Shown: in pieces, positions 19,359 through 28,813 of the stretch
Layout of the letters: every line of letters starts with the position of its first letter
Position numbering within the stretch: the stretch's first letter is position 1
DNA from: JAVJRN01 sp040218415
GTDB lineage: Bacteria > Bacteroidota > Bacteroidia > Cytophagales > Cyclobacteriaceae
Assembly (NCBI GenBank): GCA_040218415.1
Contig: JAVJRN010000049.1
Coordinates: 1-64,000, forward strand
DNA length: 64,000 nucleotides
Direction: 5' to 3'
Program-made: the position numbers and the translations under genes
The notes under the pieces: model-generated
Databases searched by the model: none
Seen by the model: the letters and a program-made list of their open reading frames with translations, nothing else
What the model was told of the DNA's origin: nothing

Positions 19359-21197
19359 ATGGGTTTTTCAACTATTGATTATATCATCTTTGGGATTTAC
19401 TGCGCGGTGATTCTATTTATGGGGCTATATGTCTCTAGAGACAAAAAAGGTGTGGAGAAGTCTGCCAACGACTATTTCCTTGCCAGTAACTCGCTTACTT
19501 GGTGGGCGATAGGCGCTTCTCTAATTGCGGCAAATATCTCAGCAGAGCACTTCATAGCCATGTCTGGATCTGGTTATGCCATTGGCTTAGGAATAGCAGC
19601 CTATGAGTGGCTGGCTGCAATCGCACTGATAATAGTAGCGAAGTATTTCCTTCCAGTATTTCTTGAAAAGAAGATTTATACCATGCCGCAGTTTGTCAAT
19701 GACAGATTTAGTAAACTGGTCGGTTCTCTATTTGCTGGCTTCTGGATCTTGGTTTACATCTTCGTAAACCTTACTTCAGTGAGTTATCTAGGCGCCTTGG
19801 CCATGGAGAAGATCATGGGCGTGCCTTTGGTCTATGGCATCATCGGGTTGCTGGTGTTTTCAGGAATCTATTCCATCTACGGCGGTTTATCGTCTGTAGC
19901 TTGGACGGATGTAATTCAGGTTGTTTTCCTAATAGGTGGTGGTTTGGTGACCACATATATTTCGTTGGATGTCTTGGGAAAAGGTGACGTTTTCCACGGT
20001 TTCGGGATACTTTACGAAGGAGGGAGGGATCATTTTTCCATGATTATTACAAAAGGCTCTAAGTCCGTTCCGGATGGTTCTGGCGGTCTCAAAGACGCCT
20101 ACAATGACTTACCTGGATTGGCCGTGATTTTAGGATCTATGTGGTTGATCAATCTGGGTTATTGGGGTTTCAATCAATACATTATTCAAAAGGGGTTGGC
20201 AGCTAAAACGCTTCAAGAAGCCAAGCGAGGATTGTTATTCGCCGGTTATTTGAAGATCGTCATTCCTTTGTTGGTGGTAATTCCGGGAATCGCTGCTTAT
20301 GTGATTACCAATGATCCAGAGCTTGCGGCCAATACAGTTGGCGAGATAGGTAAGTCTGATGAAGCTTATCCATGGTTGTTGCAAAATTTTGTGCCAGCAG
20401 GAGTAAGAGGATTGGCATTTGCGGCTCTTGTGGCGGCAGTGGTGTCGTCATTAGCCTCAATGATCAATAGCACATCTACTGTATTCACCATGGATATCTA
20501 CAAGGCTTACATCAAACCAAAAGCTACAGATAAGGAGCTTATTAGATCTGGTCGTTTGATGGCCGTATTGGCTTTGGTGATAGCAGTGATTGTAGCGCCA
20601 TCATTGCAATCTTTAGATCAGGTGTTCCAATACATCCAGATGGTCACAGGTTTTGTGTATCCAGGAGTGGTTGTCGTCTTTGGATTAGGATTGTTTTGGA
20701 AGCAAATCACCAACAAAGCAGCACTTTGGACTGCTCTCTTGACTTTGCCGACAGGCGTCTTCTTTTTCCTCGTTACGCCCGAATTACCGTTCATCTTGAG
20801 AATGGGCTATGTGTTTATGATCCTTTGCGTGGTAGCGTCCACCATCAGTTTTGTTGATAGGGGTGCTAAAATCAGTTCTGTAGTGCCGTCAGGCACAGTT
20901 CAGAAGAAGCTTTTGAACATAAGTTACGTGCTGTCAGCCATTTGTTTGGTCGGTTTCGTTCTGGGAATTATCTATTCGTCACCAATGTCAGACTATGGCT
21001 TTGAAGCGATATTTGTGCTTTCAACACTGTTTTTGATGCTGGGTATGGTGATCTATACCAATGCCAAAATGGATGTACAAGATGCGAAAGCAATCTCTCT
21101 GCAACCTACTTTGTTTCAAACAGATGTAGTGTTTAATGTGGGAGCAGTTGGAATCGTGGCAATTGTAGTAGCACTTTATGCAATATTTTGGATGTAA
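19359..21197 (+). CDS. Sodium:solute symporter, probable L-arabinose transporter
   Basis: 612 residues with about 14-15 membrane segments, SSS family (SGLT-like). The family signature region includes the unwound-helix segment SLIAANISAEHFIAMSGSGYA and the sodium-site region ALVAAVVSSLASMINSTSTVF. Its position between araA and the aldose epimerase argues for uptake of L-arabinose with sodium. The start (ATG 19359) follows a typical AACCT-rich leader. Family is certain; substrate is from context. Confidence 0.88.
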   Translation: MGFSTIDYIIFGIYCAVILFMGLYVSRDKKGVEKSANDYFLASNSLTWWAIGASLIAANISAEHFIAMSGSGYAIGLGIAAYEWLAAIALIIVAKYFLPVFLEKKIYTMPQFVNDRFSKLVGSLFAGFWILVYIFVNLTSVSYLGALAMEKIMGVPLVYGIIGLLVFSGIYSIYGGLSSVAWTDVIQVVFLIGGGLVTTYISLDVLGKGDVFHGFGILYEGGRDHFSMIITKGSKSVPDGSGGLKDAYNDLPGLAVILGSMWLINLGYWGFNQYIIQKGLAAKTLQEAKRGLLFAGYLKIVIPLLVVIPGIAAYVITNDPELAANTVGEIGKSDEAYPWLLQNFVPAGVRGLAFAALVAAVVSSLASMINSTSTVFTMDIYKAYIKPKATDKELIRSGRLMAVLALVIAVIVAPSLQSLDQVFQYIQMVTGFVYPGVVVVFGLGLFWKQITNKAALWTALLTLPTGVFFFLVTPELPFILRMGYVFMILCVVASTISFVDRGAKISSVVPSGTVQKKLLNISYVLSAICLVGFVLGIIYSSPMSDYGFEAIFVLSTLFLMLGMVIYTNAKMDVQDAKAISLQPTLFQTDVVFNVGAVGIVAIVVALYAIFWM

Positions 21198-21208
21198 TCA
21201 AAAACATT

Positions 21209-22333
21209 ATGAAAAGATTAATCGTCAGTTTTTTTGCGATTGGGATTCTTGCAGTTTCCTGTAAGGAAAAGCCTAAAAGTAGTTTGAGTCAATCATCATT
21301 TGGAACATTTCAAGGGAAAGAGGTAACTCTTTTGAATGTAGCATTTGATGGTGGGCTGAAGGCAAGTCTCACCAATTATGGAGGGATCATCACGTCGCTT
21401 TCACTACCTGATATGTCGGGAGAATTGAAAGATGTAGTCCTAGGCTATGACAATCTGGATGGATATTTAGCATCATCGCCCTATTTCGGGGCTTTGATAG
21501 GTCGTTTTGGAAATAGGATTGCCAATGGTCGTTTTACATTAGATAATGTGGAGTATGAACTAGCCACAAACGATGGTGTAAATCATCTGCATGGTGGTGC
21601 TCAAGGATTTGATAAAGTCCTTTGGGAAATCGCGGCTACAGACATAAGGGATGAACAAATCGTGATCTCCCTGAAGTATCTGAGTGCAGATGGTGAAGAA
21701 GGTTATCCGGGGAATCTTGAAGTTTTTGTGGACTATGTCTTCACACCCAACAGCTTTGCGATGAATTATAAAGCAAGTACAGATAAAGCTACTGTTGTGA
21801 ATCTGACACAGCATTCATATTTCAATCTCTCAGGGGAAGATACTCCTATACTGGATCATGAATTACAAATAATTGCTGATCAATATCTACCTATAGACAG
21901 TACGCTAATTCCTACTGGAGAATTGAGACCTGTAAAGGATGGCGCATTTGATTTCACTTCCTTCAAAAGGATAGGTAAAGAAATCAACAAAGTTGATGAA
22001 CAGCTGGCCTATGGTTTTGGCTATGATCACTGCTGGATTCTAAATGGTGGTATGACGAAGGATATGCGTCAAGTGGCCAGTTTGAAACATGGTGGGTCAG
22101 GAATCAAAATGGATGTGTATACAGTAGAGCCAGCCTTGCAGTTTTACTCAGGTAACTTTCTTGATGCTATGATCACAGGGAAAAATGGAATCGTATATAA
22201 GCACCGATATGGACTTTGCTTGGAGACACAGCATTACCCAGATTCTCCCAATCAAAATGAGTTTCCGAGTGTAGTTTTAAGACCAGGTGAATTGTATGAG
22301 ACGTCTACCAAGTACGTCTTTGGTGTAGAATAA
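21209..22333 (+). CDS. galM: Aldose 1-epimerase, exported lipoprotein
   Basis: About 374 residues from the ATG at 21209; an upstream in-frame GTG at 21188 overlaps the symporter end and would spoil the signal. A lipoprotein signal (ILAVSC, Cys about 17) predicts membrane anchoring outside the cytoplasm, so it would balance alpha and beta sugar anomers before uptake. GALIGRFGNRIANGRF, GVNHLHGGAQGFDK, TQHSYFNLSGE and LETQHYPDSPNQ are standard mutarotase motifs containing the catalytic His and Glu regions. Last gene of the ara operon, 11 bp after the symporter. Confidence 0.93.
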   Translation: MKRLIVSFFAIGILAVSCKEKPKSSLSQSSFGTFQGKEVTLLNVAFDGGLKASLTNYGGIITSLSLPDMSGELKDVVLGYDNLDGYLASSPYFGALIGRFGNRIANGRFTLDNVEYELATNDGVNHLHGGAQGFDKVLWEIAATDIRDEQIVISLKYLSADGEEGYPGNLEVFVDYVFTPNSFAMNYKASTDKATVVNLTQHSYFNLSGEDTPILDHELQIIADQYLPIDSTLIPTGELRPVKDGAFDFTSFKRIGKEINKVDEQLAYGFGYDHCWILNGGMTKDMRQVASLKHGGSGIKMDVYTVEPALQFYSGNFLDAMITGKNGIVYKHRYGLCLETQHYPDSPNQNEFPSVVLRPGELYETSTKYVFGVE

Positions 22334-22622
22334 TATCTTGTACCTAACCAGTCTTTAAATCAAGTATGAGATAGCTTAAAGCTTGGAATATTGACTTTTT
22401 CCGAATGACTATCTTCCCTCATGTTCAATTTTTAGATACGATTCTGAAATAATCGAGCTCAACCATTTAGGATTAAATAATAATTTACGTTAACTGATAC
22501 TAAGAAAATTTTTCAAAAAAAAGGGCTATTATCTTTGGTGTTCATCTTGCTTTTTTATTTCAGTATTGAGTCAGGTTCACCTTACTGTTGAATTTTCAAC
22601 ATGCTGTTTATTCAGTTGATTC

Positions 22623-22643
22623 ATCATTTGTATAACAAATGAT
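22623..22643. promoter_or_regulatory. Perfect 21-bp palindrome, candidate regulator operator
   Basis: Arms ATCATTTGT and ACAAATGAT match exactly around a 3-base ATA centre. Size and symmetry suit a dimeric helix-turn-helix repressor. The nearest candidate is the GntR-family gene starting 545 bp downstream. Confidence 0.5.
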
Positions 22644-22709
22644 AAATAATCACTACCATAGAGGAAATCGTAAAGAACAAACAATAGTGATCTGAAATTT
22701 GGTGACAAG

Positions 22710-22731
22710 TCATGCTTTATTCCAAGCATGA
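22710..22731. other. Small perfect hairpin
   Basis: Eight-base arms TCATGCTT and AAGCATGA with a six-base loop. No T-run follows, so it is not a normal terminator; it may be an mRNA leader structure or a second protein site. Confidence 0.35.
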
Positions 22732-23187
22732 TTATTCAAATGGTCTCTTATTTTCTGAGAAATCCCCAATATTATCTTATCAAATTCACCTATTCCATTC
22801 TTGATAAGTGGTTGTAGAGTTTTTATAAATCAAGCTTTAGAAACTAGTGCATATGAGAAATTATTTCTTGAAAATACCTTTCCTTTTGAGCATGTTTGGA
22901 TTTTTTTTCAGTTTTTAGTGCTTATTTTCTGGGCGCTTTTAAACGGTTCATGTTGTTTTTTTGAGCATATCAATCACATCTTAACATTATATTCCAATAT
23001 TTCCATGGCGATTCATCTATTTAGTGACGATAAAAAACTTTGCAATAACATGATGCATTTTTTTATTCTTATTGATTTACATCAAAATATTTTGAAAGCG
23101 ATCATTTACTATCCTGTATTGATGAGAAAAGTTTTTAAGTAGATTTGTTCATTAATTTTTTTGACAATTTGACAACTCTCAGTTAAA

Positions 23188-24222
23188 ATGGAAGATTTCA
23201 TTACCTTAGAGATCAGTGAGGATTCTAGCACACCAAAATACAAGCAGATATATCTAAGTATCATTGATAAGATAGAAACGGGCCACATAAAGTACGGCCA
23301 AAAACTGCCCTCAATCAATAGACTGAGCTTTGATTACTATTTGGCAAGAGATACGGTAGAGAAGGCCTATGTGGTGCTTAAAGATAAGGGTGTCATAGAA
23401 TCAGTAAAAGGTAAAGGTTATTATGTAATCAATTCTGCTCCTGAATCTCAAATTCGTATTCTGGTGCTTTTTAACAAACTGAGTAACTACAAGCGCGAGG
23501 TTTTTAACTATTTGTCTCGCGATTTAGGTGAGAAAGTTCACATAGATTTTTTTGTTTACCACTTCAACTTTGATCTTTTCAGTAAACTTCTTGAAGAGCA
23601 CATGGAGGGATATAGTTATTTGGTGATTATGCCTCACTTTAAAAATTTTGAGCTTACAAAATTTAAACTTCTTATGAAGAAAGTGGCGAAAGAAAAGATT
23701 ATTATTTTGGATAATCAAATTGAGGGTTATGATCATTATTTCTCTTGTATCTATCAGGATTTCAAAATGGACTTGTACGACGCTTTGATTACTGCTAAAG
23801 AGGGGCTAAAAAAATATGAAAGGTTGATTTTGGTGTTTCCACAAAACGAAGATTACCCTTACCCAAAGGAGATTATTTTAGGTTTCAGAAGATACTGTGG
23901 GTTTAATAAAATGACTCATGAAATAGTCAATTCGATCACACAAGAACATGAGATGAAGGCAGGCTCAGCCTATGTGGTAATAGATGATCATGATTTGGTT
24001 AATTTGATCAAGAAACAGAGAGAATCAGGTCTGAAACTTTCTAAAGATATCGGTATCATTTCTTACAATGATTCTTCGCTCAAAGAAATCTTATCCAATG
24101 GCATTTCGGTGGTTTCTACGGACTTTATGCAGATGGGTAGTCTTGCTGCCAAATCCATATTACTAAATGAAAGCATAGGTTCAAAAGTGGACTTTCACTA
24201 CCGCGAGAGAAACTCTCTTTAG
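23188..24222 (+). CDS. GntR-family regulator with LacI-like sugar-sensing domain (FucR/AraR-type architecture)
   Basis: 344 residues. Residues 1-75 are a GntR winged helix (TPKYKQIYLSIIDKIETGHI, then GQKLPSINRLSFDYYLARDT and GVIESVKGKGYYV). Residues 80-340 form a periplasmic-binding-protein-like effector domain (GLKLSKDIGIISYNDSSLKEIL near the end). B. thetaiotaomicron FucR, which controls fucose use, is a GntR-family protein; here fucI and a GH106 enzyme are 4-7 kb away with a dehydrogenase between. It should bind a sugar such as L-fucose or L-rhamnose and a palindromic operator. Architecture is firm; the effector is inference. Confidence 0.82.
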   Translation: MEDFITLEISEDSSTPKYKQIYLSIIDKIETGHIKYGQKLPSINRLSFDYYLARDTVEKAYVVLKDKGVIESVKGKGYYVINSAPESQIRILVLFNKLSNYKREVFNYLSRDLGEKVHIDFFVYHFNFDLFSKLLEEHMEGYSYLVIMPHFKNFELTKFKLLMKKVAKEKIIILDNQIEGYDHYFSCIYQDFKMDLYDALITAKEGLKKYERLILVFPQNEDYPYPKEIILGFRRYCGFNKMTHEIVNSITQEHEMKAGSAYVVIDDHDLVNLIKKQRESGLKLSKDIGIISYNDSSLKEILSNGISVVSTDFMQMGSLAAKSILLNESIGSKVDFHYRERNSL

Positions 24223-24299
24223 CATGACTGAACAGGACAGCTTGGGCTTCATTTATCCATAATTTTAATATTATATTTTCAACAATGTAATACTGATAA

Positions 24300-25322
24300 A
24301 TGAAGCGCTTAGTACTGAATGAGCCTGGAGATCTGGCACTAATAAATGTTGATTTTGACGATAATCTAGCGCCGGATCAGGCGCTTTTGAAGGTGCATAG
24401 GATTGGTATCTGTGGAACCGATACTCATGCTTTCGGAGGGAATCAGCCATTTTTCACTTATCCAAGGGTGCTTGGTCACGAATTGGGTTTGGAAGTGCTT
24501 AAGGTAGGTGCTGGAGTAACTCATGTGAAACCGGGTGATAAATGTTCTCTTGAGCCATACTTCAATCTGAAGGATGGGCAGGCTGTACGCAACGGCAAGC
24601 CAAATTGTGGTGAGTATATTTCCGTTTTTGGGGTACATGCCGATGGCGGTATGCAAGAGCAGATAAAGGTTCCTGCAAGATATTTACATTCTTCAGAAAA
24701 GCTGTCTTATGATCAGTTGGCTTTGGTAGAGACCTTGGCGATCGGATATCATGCAGTACAAAGAGCAGAGACTAAGTCAAATGACAAAGTTCTTGTCATT
24801 GGCGCTGGCCCTATCGGACTATCCACTATCCAGTTTGCTAAAGTATTGGGTGCTCAAACGGTAGTGATGGACATCAATGAAGATCGTCTCGACTTTTGCC
24901 AAAAAGCTTTGGGCGTAGATGGTGTGATTAACCTGACCAAAGAGGAACCAGAGCAATCTCTCAGAAATCTATTTGATGGAGATTTGCCAACGGTTGTTTT
25001 TGATGCTACAGGTAACCCAAAATCCATGATGTCATCTTTTTCTTTACCGTCACATGGCGGAAAGCTGGTCTTCATTGGTTTGTTTCAAGGAGATGTCAAT
25101 TTTCATGATCCATCATTTCACAAGAAAGAATTGACGCTAATGGCCAGTAGAAATGCTATGAGTCAGGATTTTGATGATATTATCAAACTTATAGAACAAG
25201 GAAAGGTGGATACTACTCCATGGATCACTCACCGTGCTTCGGTAGATAACGTTATCGATGTATTCCAAAGCTGGACAAAACCAGAATCGAAGGTAATCAA
25301 GGCCATGATCGAGATGACTTAA
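24300..25322 (+). CDS. Zinc-dependent medium-chain alcohol/sugar dehydrogenase
   Basis: 340 residues, MDR superfamily, NAD(P)-dependent. Catalytic zinc ligands are Cys38, His60 and Glu61 (GICGTD, VLGHE); the Rossmann motif is VLVIGAGPIGLSTIQFA. The structural-zinc lobe is reduced: its four-cysteine pattern is missing and replaced by EPYFNLKDGQAVRNGKPNCG. Relatives include sorbitol, threonine and L-galactonate/L-fucose-type dehydrogenases. It is 77 bp after the GntR regulator and its stop overlaps the facing GH106 gene by 4 bp. It could oxidise L-fucose/L-galactose or their acids; substrate unproven. Confidence 0.83.
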   Translation: MKRLVLNEPGDLALINVDFDDNLAPDQALLKVHRIGICGTDTHAFGGNQPFFTYPRVLGHELGLEVLKVGAGVTHVKPGDKCSLEPYFNLKDGQAVRNGKPNCGEYISVFGVHADGGMQEQIKVPARYLHSSEKLSYDQLALVETLAIGYHAVQRAETKSNDKVLVIGAGPIGLSTIQFAKVLGAQTVVMDINEDRLDFCQKALGVDGVINLTKEEPEQSLRNLFDGDLPTVVFDATGNPKSMMSSFSLPSHGGKLVFIGLFQGDVNFHDPSFHKKELTLMASRNAMSQDFDDIIKLIEQGKVDTTPWITHRASVDNVIDVFQSWTKPESKVIKAMIEMT

Positions 25323-28300
25323 TTCTTGCTCTTTAGAAGCTTTACAGGACCCACCAGTCCTGCTGATAATAGGGGAAGATCCTCTAGATAAAAAGGAGGT
25401 GCAGTGGTCCAAGTTAACTGCTTTTCTTTTGGTAACATATGGTCTCTTAGCAACCTGTTTCTCCAAGTGTTGGTCACCTGTATTTCCAAATGATTGGTTC
25501 CTTTTCTTAATGCCTTTGATACGTCAAGATGATATGGTGGAGTCCAGACGACTCCACATGGTTCGCCGTTGATAGTCACCGAAGCAATGTTGTACAAGCC
25601 ATTCAATTCAATATGGGATTCTGCTTTTAAATCTTCCACTTCAAAGTCGGTCGCATAGCTTGCAGTGCCTGAATAATATTTTATTTTCGGATCATTATAC
25701 TCAATCCAATTCTGTAGCTGATCCATGTTGATTGACTTATCTGGGCCGCCCAAGTCTGGATTAAAAGTTACCTGCCAAGAGCCTGTGATTTCTTGTTCTG
25801 ATATTTTGCTTGGTGCATGCTTCGCTTGATTTGTTCTATTCGTTGGCTCTTCAAAAATAATAAAAACAGCTTGGGTAGGATAGAGCTCAATACTTATTTC
25901 AGTGTTTTCAGAATTTACTTTCCAAGTTTTTGCTTTGAAGGTTCTGTCAGTTACAGGATCATAAACCATAGGTTTTCTACCGCTAGTGCGCAGCGATAGA
26001 TCGAGTGATCTTGATTTATCCGTCTGATTGGAGATGAAATAAATTTCCTTTTGTTGATCGCGTCGATGCATCCAGCCAATACCTTTTGCCGGTAGGTTGT
26101 TTTCTCTGGCGACAAAGTCTTTTGAAAGTCCAAGTGGTTCAAAATTATCTAACACGTAAGGTGCTTTGACGATAGTTCCTTTCCCTAGCTTTTTAATGAG
26201 GATTTTGTCTGATTCTTCGAAATTTCCTTCCCAAATCTTAGCTGCTAGCTTTTGTATTTCTGCATCCTGAGCTTGAAGCCCAGGCGCAAAGTGTGGCATA
26301 TCGCTAATCATCAGCGTGGCACCTTGCTTCACCAACTCTGTAAGCTTGGTCAACACCTCTACCGACATATATTCAGGGTTTGGATCCATTCTTCTACTTT
26401 GAGGTAAAACCAGAAGTTCATAGCTGGCGCCACTTGATAATGAGATTTTGCCACCCTTCACAGAAGTCAGATTGAGTAAGGCGTCCTTGTTAAAAGAATC
26501 ATATTTATAGCCGTTTAAAGGGTCTAACCAATCTTCAGGGTCGCTCATGTTCGCAGCGTGTTTTACAGTGATTGGTAGTACTCTGGTAGGTTGATCAAAG
26601 TTTTTCAATCGCTCTTTTTCCTTAGCAACCTTAGCTTCACCCATGATTCCAGGAAGGGTTTCTACAAGTCGATCTGGAAGAACCGATCTTCTTGGTAAGC
26701 CTTCTCCCGTAAACACCGCAACGTCTACTACTGGCTTACCCATTTGTAAAAGCTTTTGGCACTTTTCTGTGTATTCCACCAATGCTTTTCCTTCTTTCCA
26801 CCAAGTTTGATCCCTTTGGAAAAAGAGTCCGACAGTACCCAGTGTCATGCCTGGTTTACGATCTATCCACGGATTGTGCATGTACACATGAAAAAATAAT
26901 CGATTGAAACCTAAAGCATAATTTCTATCAAGCAGTGTTTTGATATTGCCGGGATGCTCATCCCAGGTTAATCGCAGTTCCGTGAACCCTTCAGCTTGAA
27001 TGATATTTTTGCCATAAATATGTGCTCCTGAAACAGCATCTAGCATATCGTTGGGCTTGTCATGGGTAGGGCTTCTAAGCCAAAATTCCCCCATAGGCAC
27101 ATCTACAACTCCATGGTGTTGCATACCATCACTTAGCATAGTTGGTGCTACGCTTTCTGCACTGAACTGCATGCCTTTGTCATGCGCTCTATTAGACATG
27201 ATACCATAGAAATTATCAATGGTTAGTTCGGAAATTGTCTCCCTGATATCATAGAGGAATTTTTCTGAAAACGCTGGATTTTTAATAGGGATCCCGGCCA
27301 TGATAGGTAAATATGGCAATGGGTCATATCCTCTACGCTTTTGGAATTCCTGCCTGAATACTGGTGACCAGTTTTGACTGCCGCATTCCCAGCTATCTAC
27401 GTGAAACATTTTTATAACATTATCAGTCAGCGCCGGGCCTAATTCTGAAAGTATACGTCCATACCAGCCATCAAATTGAAGATTAATTGCTTCTGGGTTG
27501 AACTTGTCACATTCTAGCCCAAGTGCGCCACCTCCGGTGTAATTGGTGTGACCTGTGGACGTATGCCCCATACGGAGTATAGTCCATTCTCCCTCGGGTA
27601 CTTGCCAGTCTAGTAATCCTTCGTTATCCAATTTGCCAGACAAGTCTATCAAGCCAGTCAATGGTATACATGATTCTCTGGCAAGTTGATTTTCAGTTGT
27701 TCGCGGGCTAATTCGCCATACTTTGCCGGTTTTCCCTTCAAAATGATGAAGTCGTGCCTGACTCGAAAGTTCAAGTCCCGCAATTTTCAAAACAGGACTC
27801 CATTTAGCGGCATCCAAATCCTCGGCTCCAGGCTCGGAACCTTCTTTTGTCCAGCTGAATCGGAAATATTTGGCTGTCGTTTTAGGGATAGAGTAAGTGA
27901 CCTGTGCGTCTGTGTCTTGCCAGCCATGCCTTGGTGGAATCATCTGATAAACGAACTTGAAGTTTGTGCCGTCATTGCTTGCCGATACATTCAACCGGTG
28001 AGCTTGATAGTTATTTCCTTTCGTTATTACTTGAATACTTTGTGCGGTGAATGGCTCCTCAAAGCTGTATTGGAACCAGCAGTCCTCCGCACAGCGCAAT
28101 TGGTCTTGATTTCCCTTGATTGTGAGATAAGTTGCTGATTGATCATTACTAGTCGTTATTTGAGGGATTATGTCAAAGCTGGATATTGGTTTAAGACTAT
28201 TTTTAAATGCGAATACTCCAAGATCTTCGTAATATCCTCGATAAGCCTCTGGTCTGGTCAGTGTGTCTTTGAAATGTTGGTTTCCGGAAAGATATGTCTC

Positions 28301-28717
28301 TGACCATACAACTTTCTGCATAGATAACTCAGGCGTGATCCATGGACCACCAGCTAGTGCAAAACCATCACTAGCATGCAATCCAATTTCTAGGTTTAAT
28401 CTCTTGGCTTCTGAGATTGCGAAACGCATCATTTCCCACCAGTGAACCGAAAGTTGATCAGCAGCTGGCTCAATGAGTGGGGGATCTTGTGGGCCTTTGA
28501 TCGGCATTAGATATGCCCCAGCAAGTCCTACATCTTTCATGGCTTCCAAATCAGCCGTAATTCCTTCTTTGGTCACTGCGGCATGGTGCCAATACCAAAA
28601 CACCCATGATTTGTGTGGGTTGCTAAGCTGCTTCAGTTGCTCTTGCTCTTGCTCTTTTGCTGGCTGGCAGGATAAGAAAAAGGTAAAACCAATTAAAAAC
28701 AGCTTAGAGTAATTCAT
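25319..28717 (-). CDS. GH106-family alpha-L-rhamnosidase-like lipoprotein
   Basis: 1132 residues. Lipoprotein signal peptide with LSC (Cys17). The N-terminal catalytic region opens SWVFWYWHHAAVTKEGITADLEAMKDVG, the hallmark of Glyco_hydro_106, followed by a discoidin-like insertion (about 200-300, NDGTNFKFVYQM) and a long (beta/alpha)8 core (VDSWECGSQNWSPVF, ESVAPTMLSDG, YMHNPWIDRKPG). The C-terminal end (GSWQVTFNPDLGG to HLEIQVTNTWRNRLL) is a galactose-binding-like beta-sandwich. GH106 enzymes remove alpha-L-rhamnose from pectins, including RG-II. It is 96 bp downstream of fucI on the same strand. Rhamnosidase activity is expected, but the fucI context leaves another 6-deoxy sugar possible. 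Confidence 0.87.
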   Translation of the reverse strand: MNYSKLFLIGFTFFLSCQPAKEQEQEQLKQLSNPHKSWVFWYWHHAAVTKEGITADLEAMKDVGLAGAYLMPIKGPQDPPLIEPAADQLSVHWWEMMRFAISEAKRLNLEIGLHASDGFALAGGPWITPELSMQKVVWSETYLSGNQHFKDTLTRPEAYRGYYEDLGVFAFKNSLKPISSFDIIPQITTSNDQSATYLTIKGNQDQLRCAEDCWFQYSFEEPFTAQSIQVITKGNNYQAHRLNVSASNDGTNFKFVYQMIPPRHGWQDTDAQVTYSIPKTTAKYFRFSWTKEGSEPGAEDLDAAKWSPVLKIAGLELSSQARLHHFEGKTGKVWRISPRTTENQLARESCIPLTGLIDLSGKLDNEGLLDWQVPEGEWTILRMGHTSTGHTNYTGGGALGLECDKFNPEAINLQFDGWYGRILSELGPALTDNVIKMFHVDSWECGSQNWSPVFRQEFQKRRGYDPLPYLPIMAGIPIKNPAFSEKFLYDIRETISELTIDNFYGIMSNRAHDKGMQFSAESVAPTMLSDGMQHHGVVDVPMGEFWLRSPTHDKPNDMLDAVSGAHIYGKNIIQAEGFTELRLTWDEHPGNIKTLLDRNYALGFNRLFFHVYMHNPWIDRKPGMTLGTVGLFFQRDQTWWKEGKALVEYTEKCQKLLQMGKPVVDVAVFTGEGLPRRSVLPDRLVETLPGIMGEAKVAKEKERLKNFDQPTRVLPITVKHAANMSDPEDWLDPLNGYKYDSFNKDALLNLTSVKGGKISLSSGASYELLVLPQSRRMDPNPEYMSVEVLTKLTELVKQGATLMISDMPHFAPGLQAQDAEIQKLAAKIWEGNFEESDKILIKKLGKGTIVKAPYVLDNFEPLGLSKDFVARENNLPAKGIGWMHRRDQQKEIYFISNQTDKSRSLDLSLRTSGRKPMVYDPVTDRTFKAKTWKVNSENTEISIELYPTQAVFIIFEEPTNRTNQAKHAPSKISEQEITGSWQVTFNPDLGGPDKSINMDQLQNWIEYNDPKIKYYSGTASYATDFEVEDLKAESHIELNGLYNIASVTINGEPCGVVWTPPYHLDVSKALRKGTNHLEIQVTNTWRNRLLRDHMLPKEKQLTWTTAPPFYLEDLPLLSAGLVGPVKLLKSKN

Positions 28718-28813
28718 GAGGTGTTGAATTAAAAATCAAATAATCAATATACAATCCCAAGTTCCAATTTAGGACAGTGGGATTGTATCTGACTTTAAAG
28801 GAGATCTCGATAT

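Larger units (their letters stand above)
22334..23187. other. Long AT-rich regulatory interval before the GntR-family gene
   Basis: About 850 bp without a convincing gene; a plus-strand frame at 22801-23142 has no domain and unusual composition. It holds a perfect 21-bp palindrome (22623-22643), a hairpin (22710-22731) and an isolated TATCTTTG at 22530-22537 matching the Bacteroidetes -7 element TAnnTTTG, without a clear -33 TTG. It may carry the 5' leader and autoregulatory site of the regulator gene. Confidence 0.5.

Noticed and set aside
22801..23142. Plus-strand 113-codon ORF upstream of the GntR gene
   Set aside because: No domain, Phe/Ile/His-rich composition typical of chance frames in AT-rich DNA, and no ribosome binding site.
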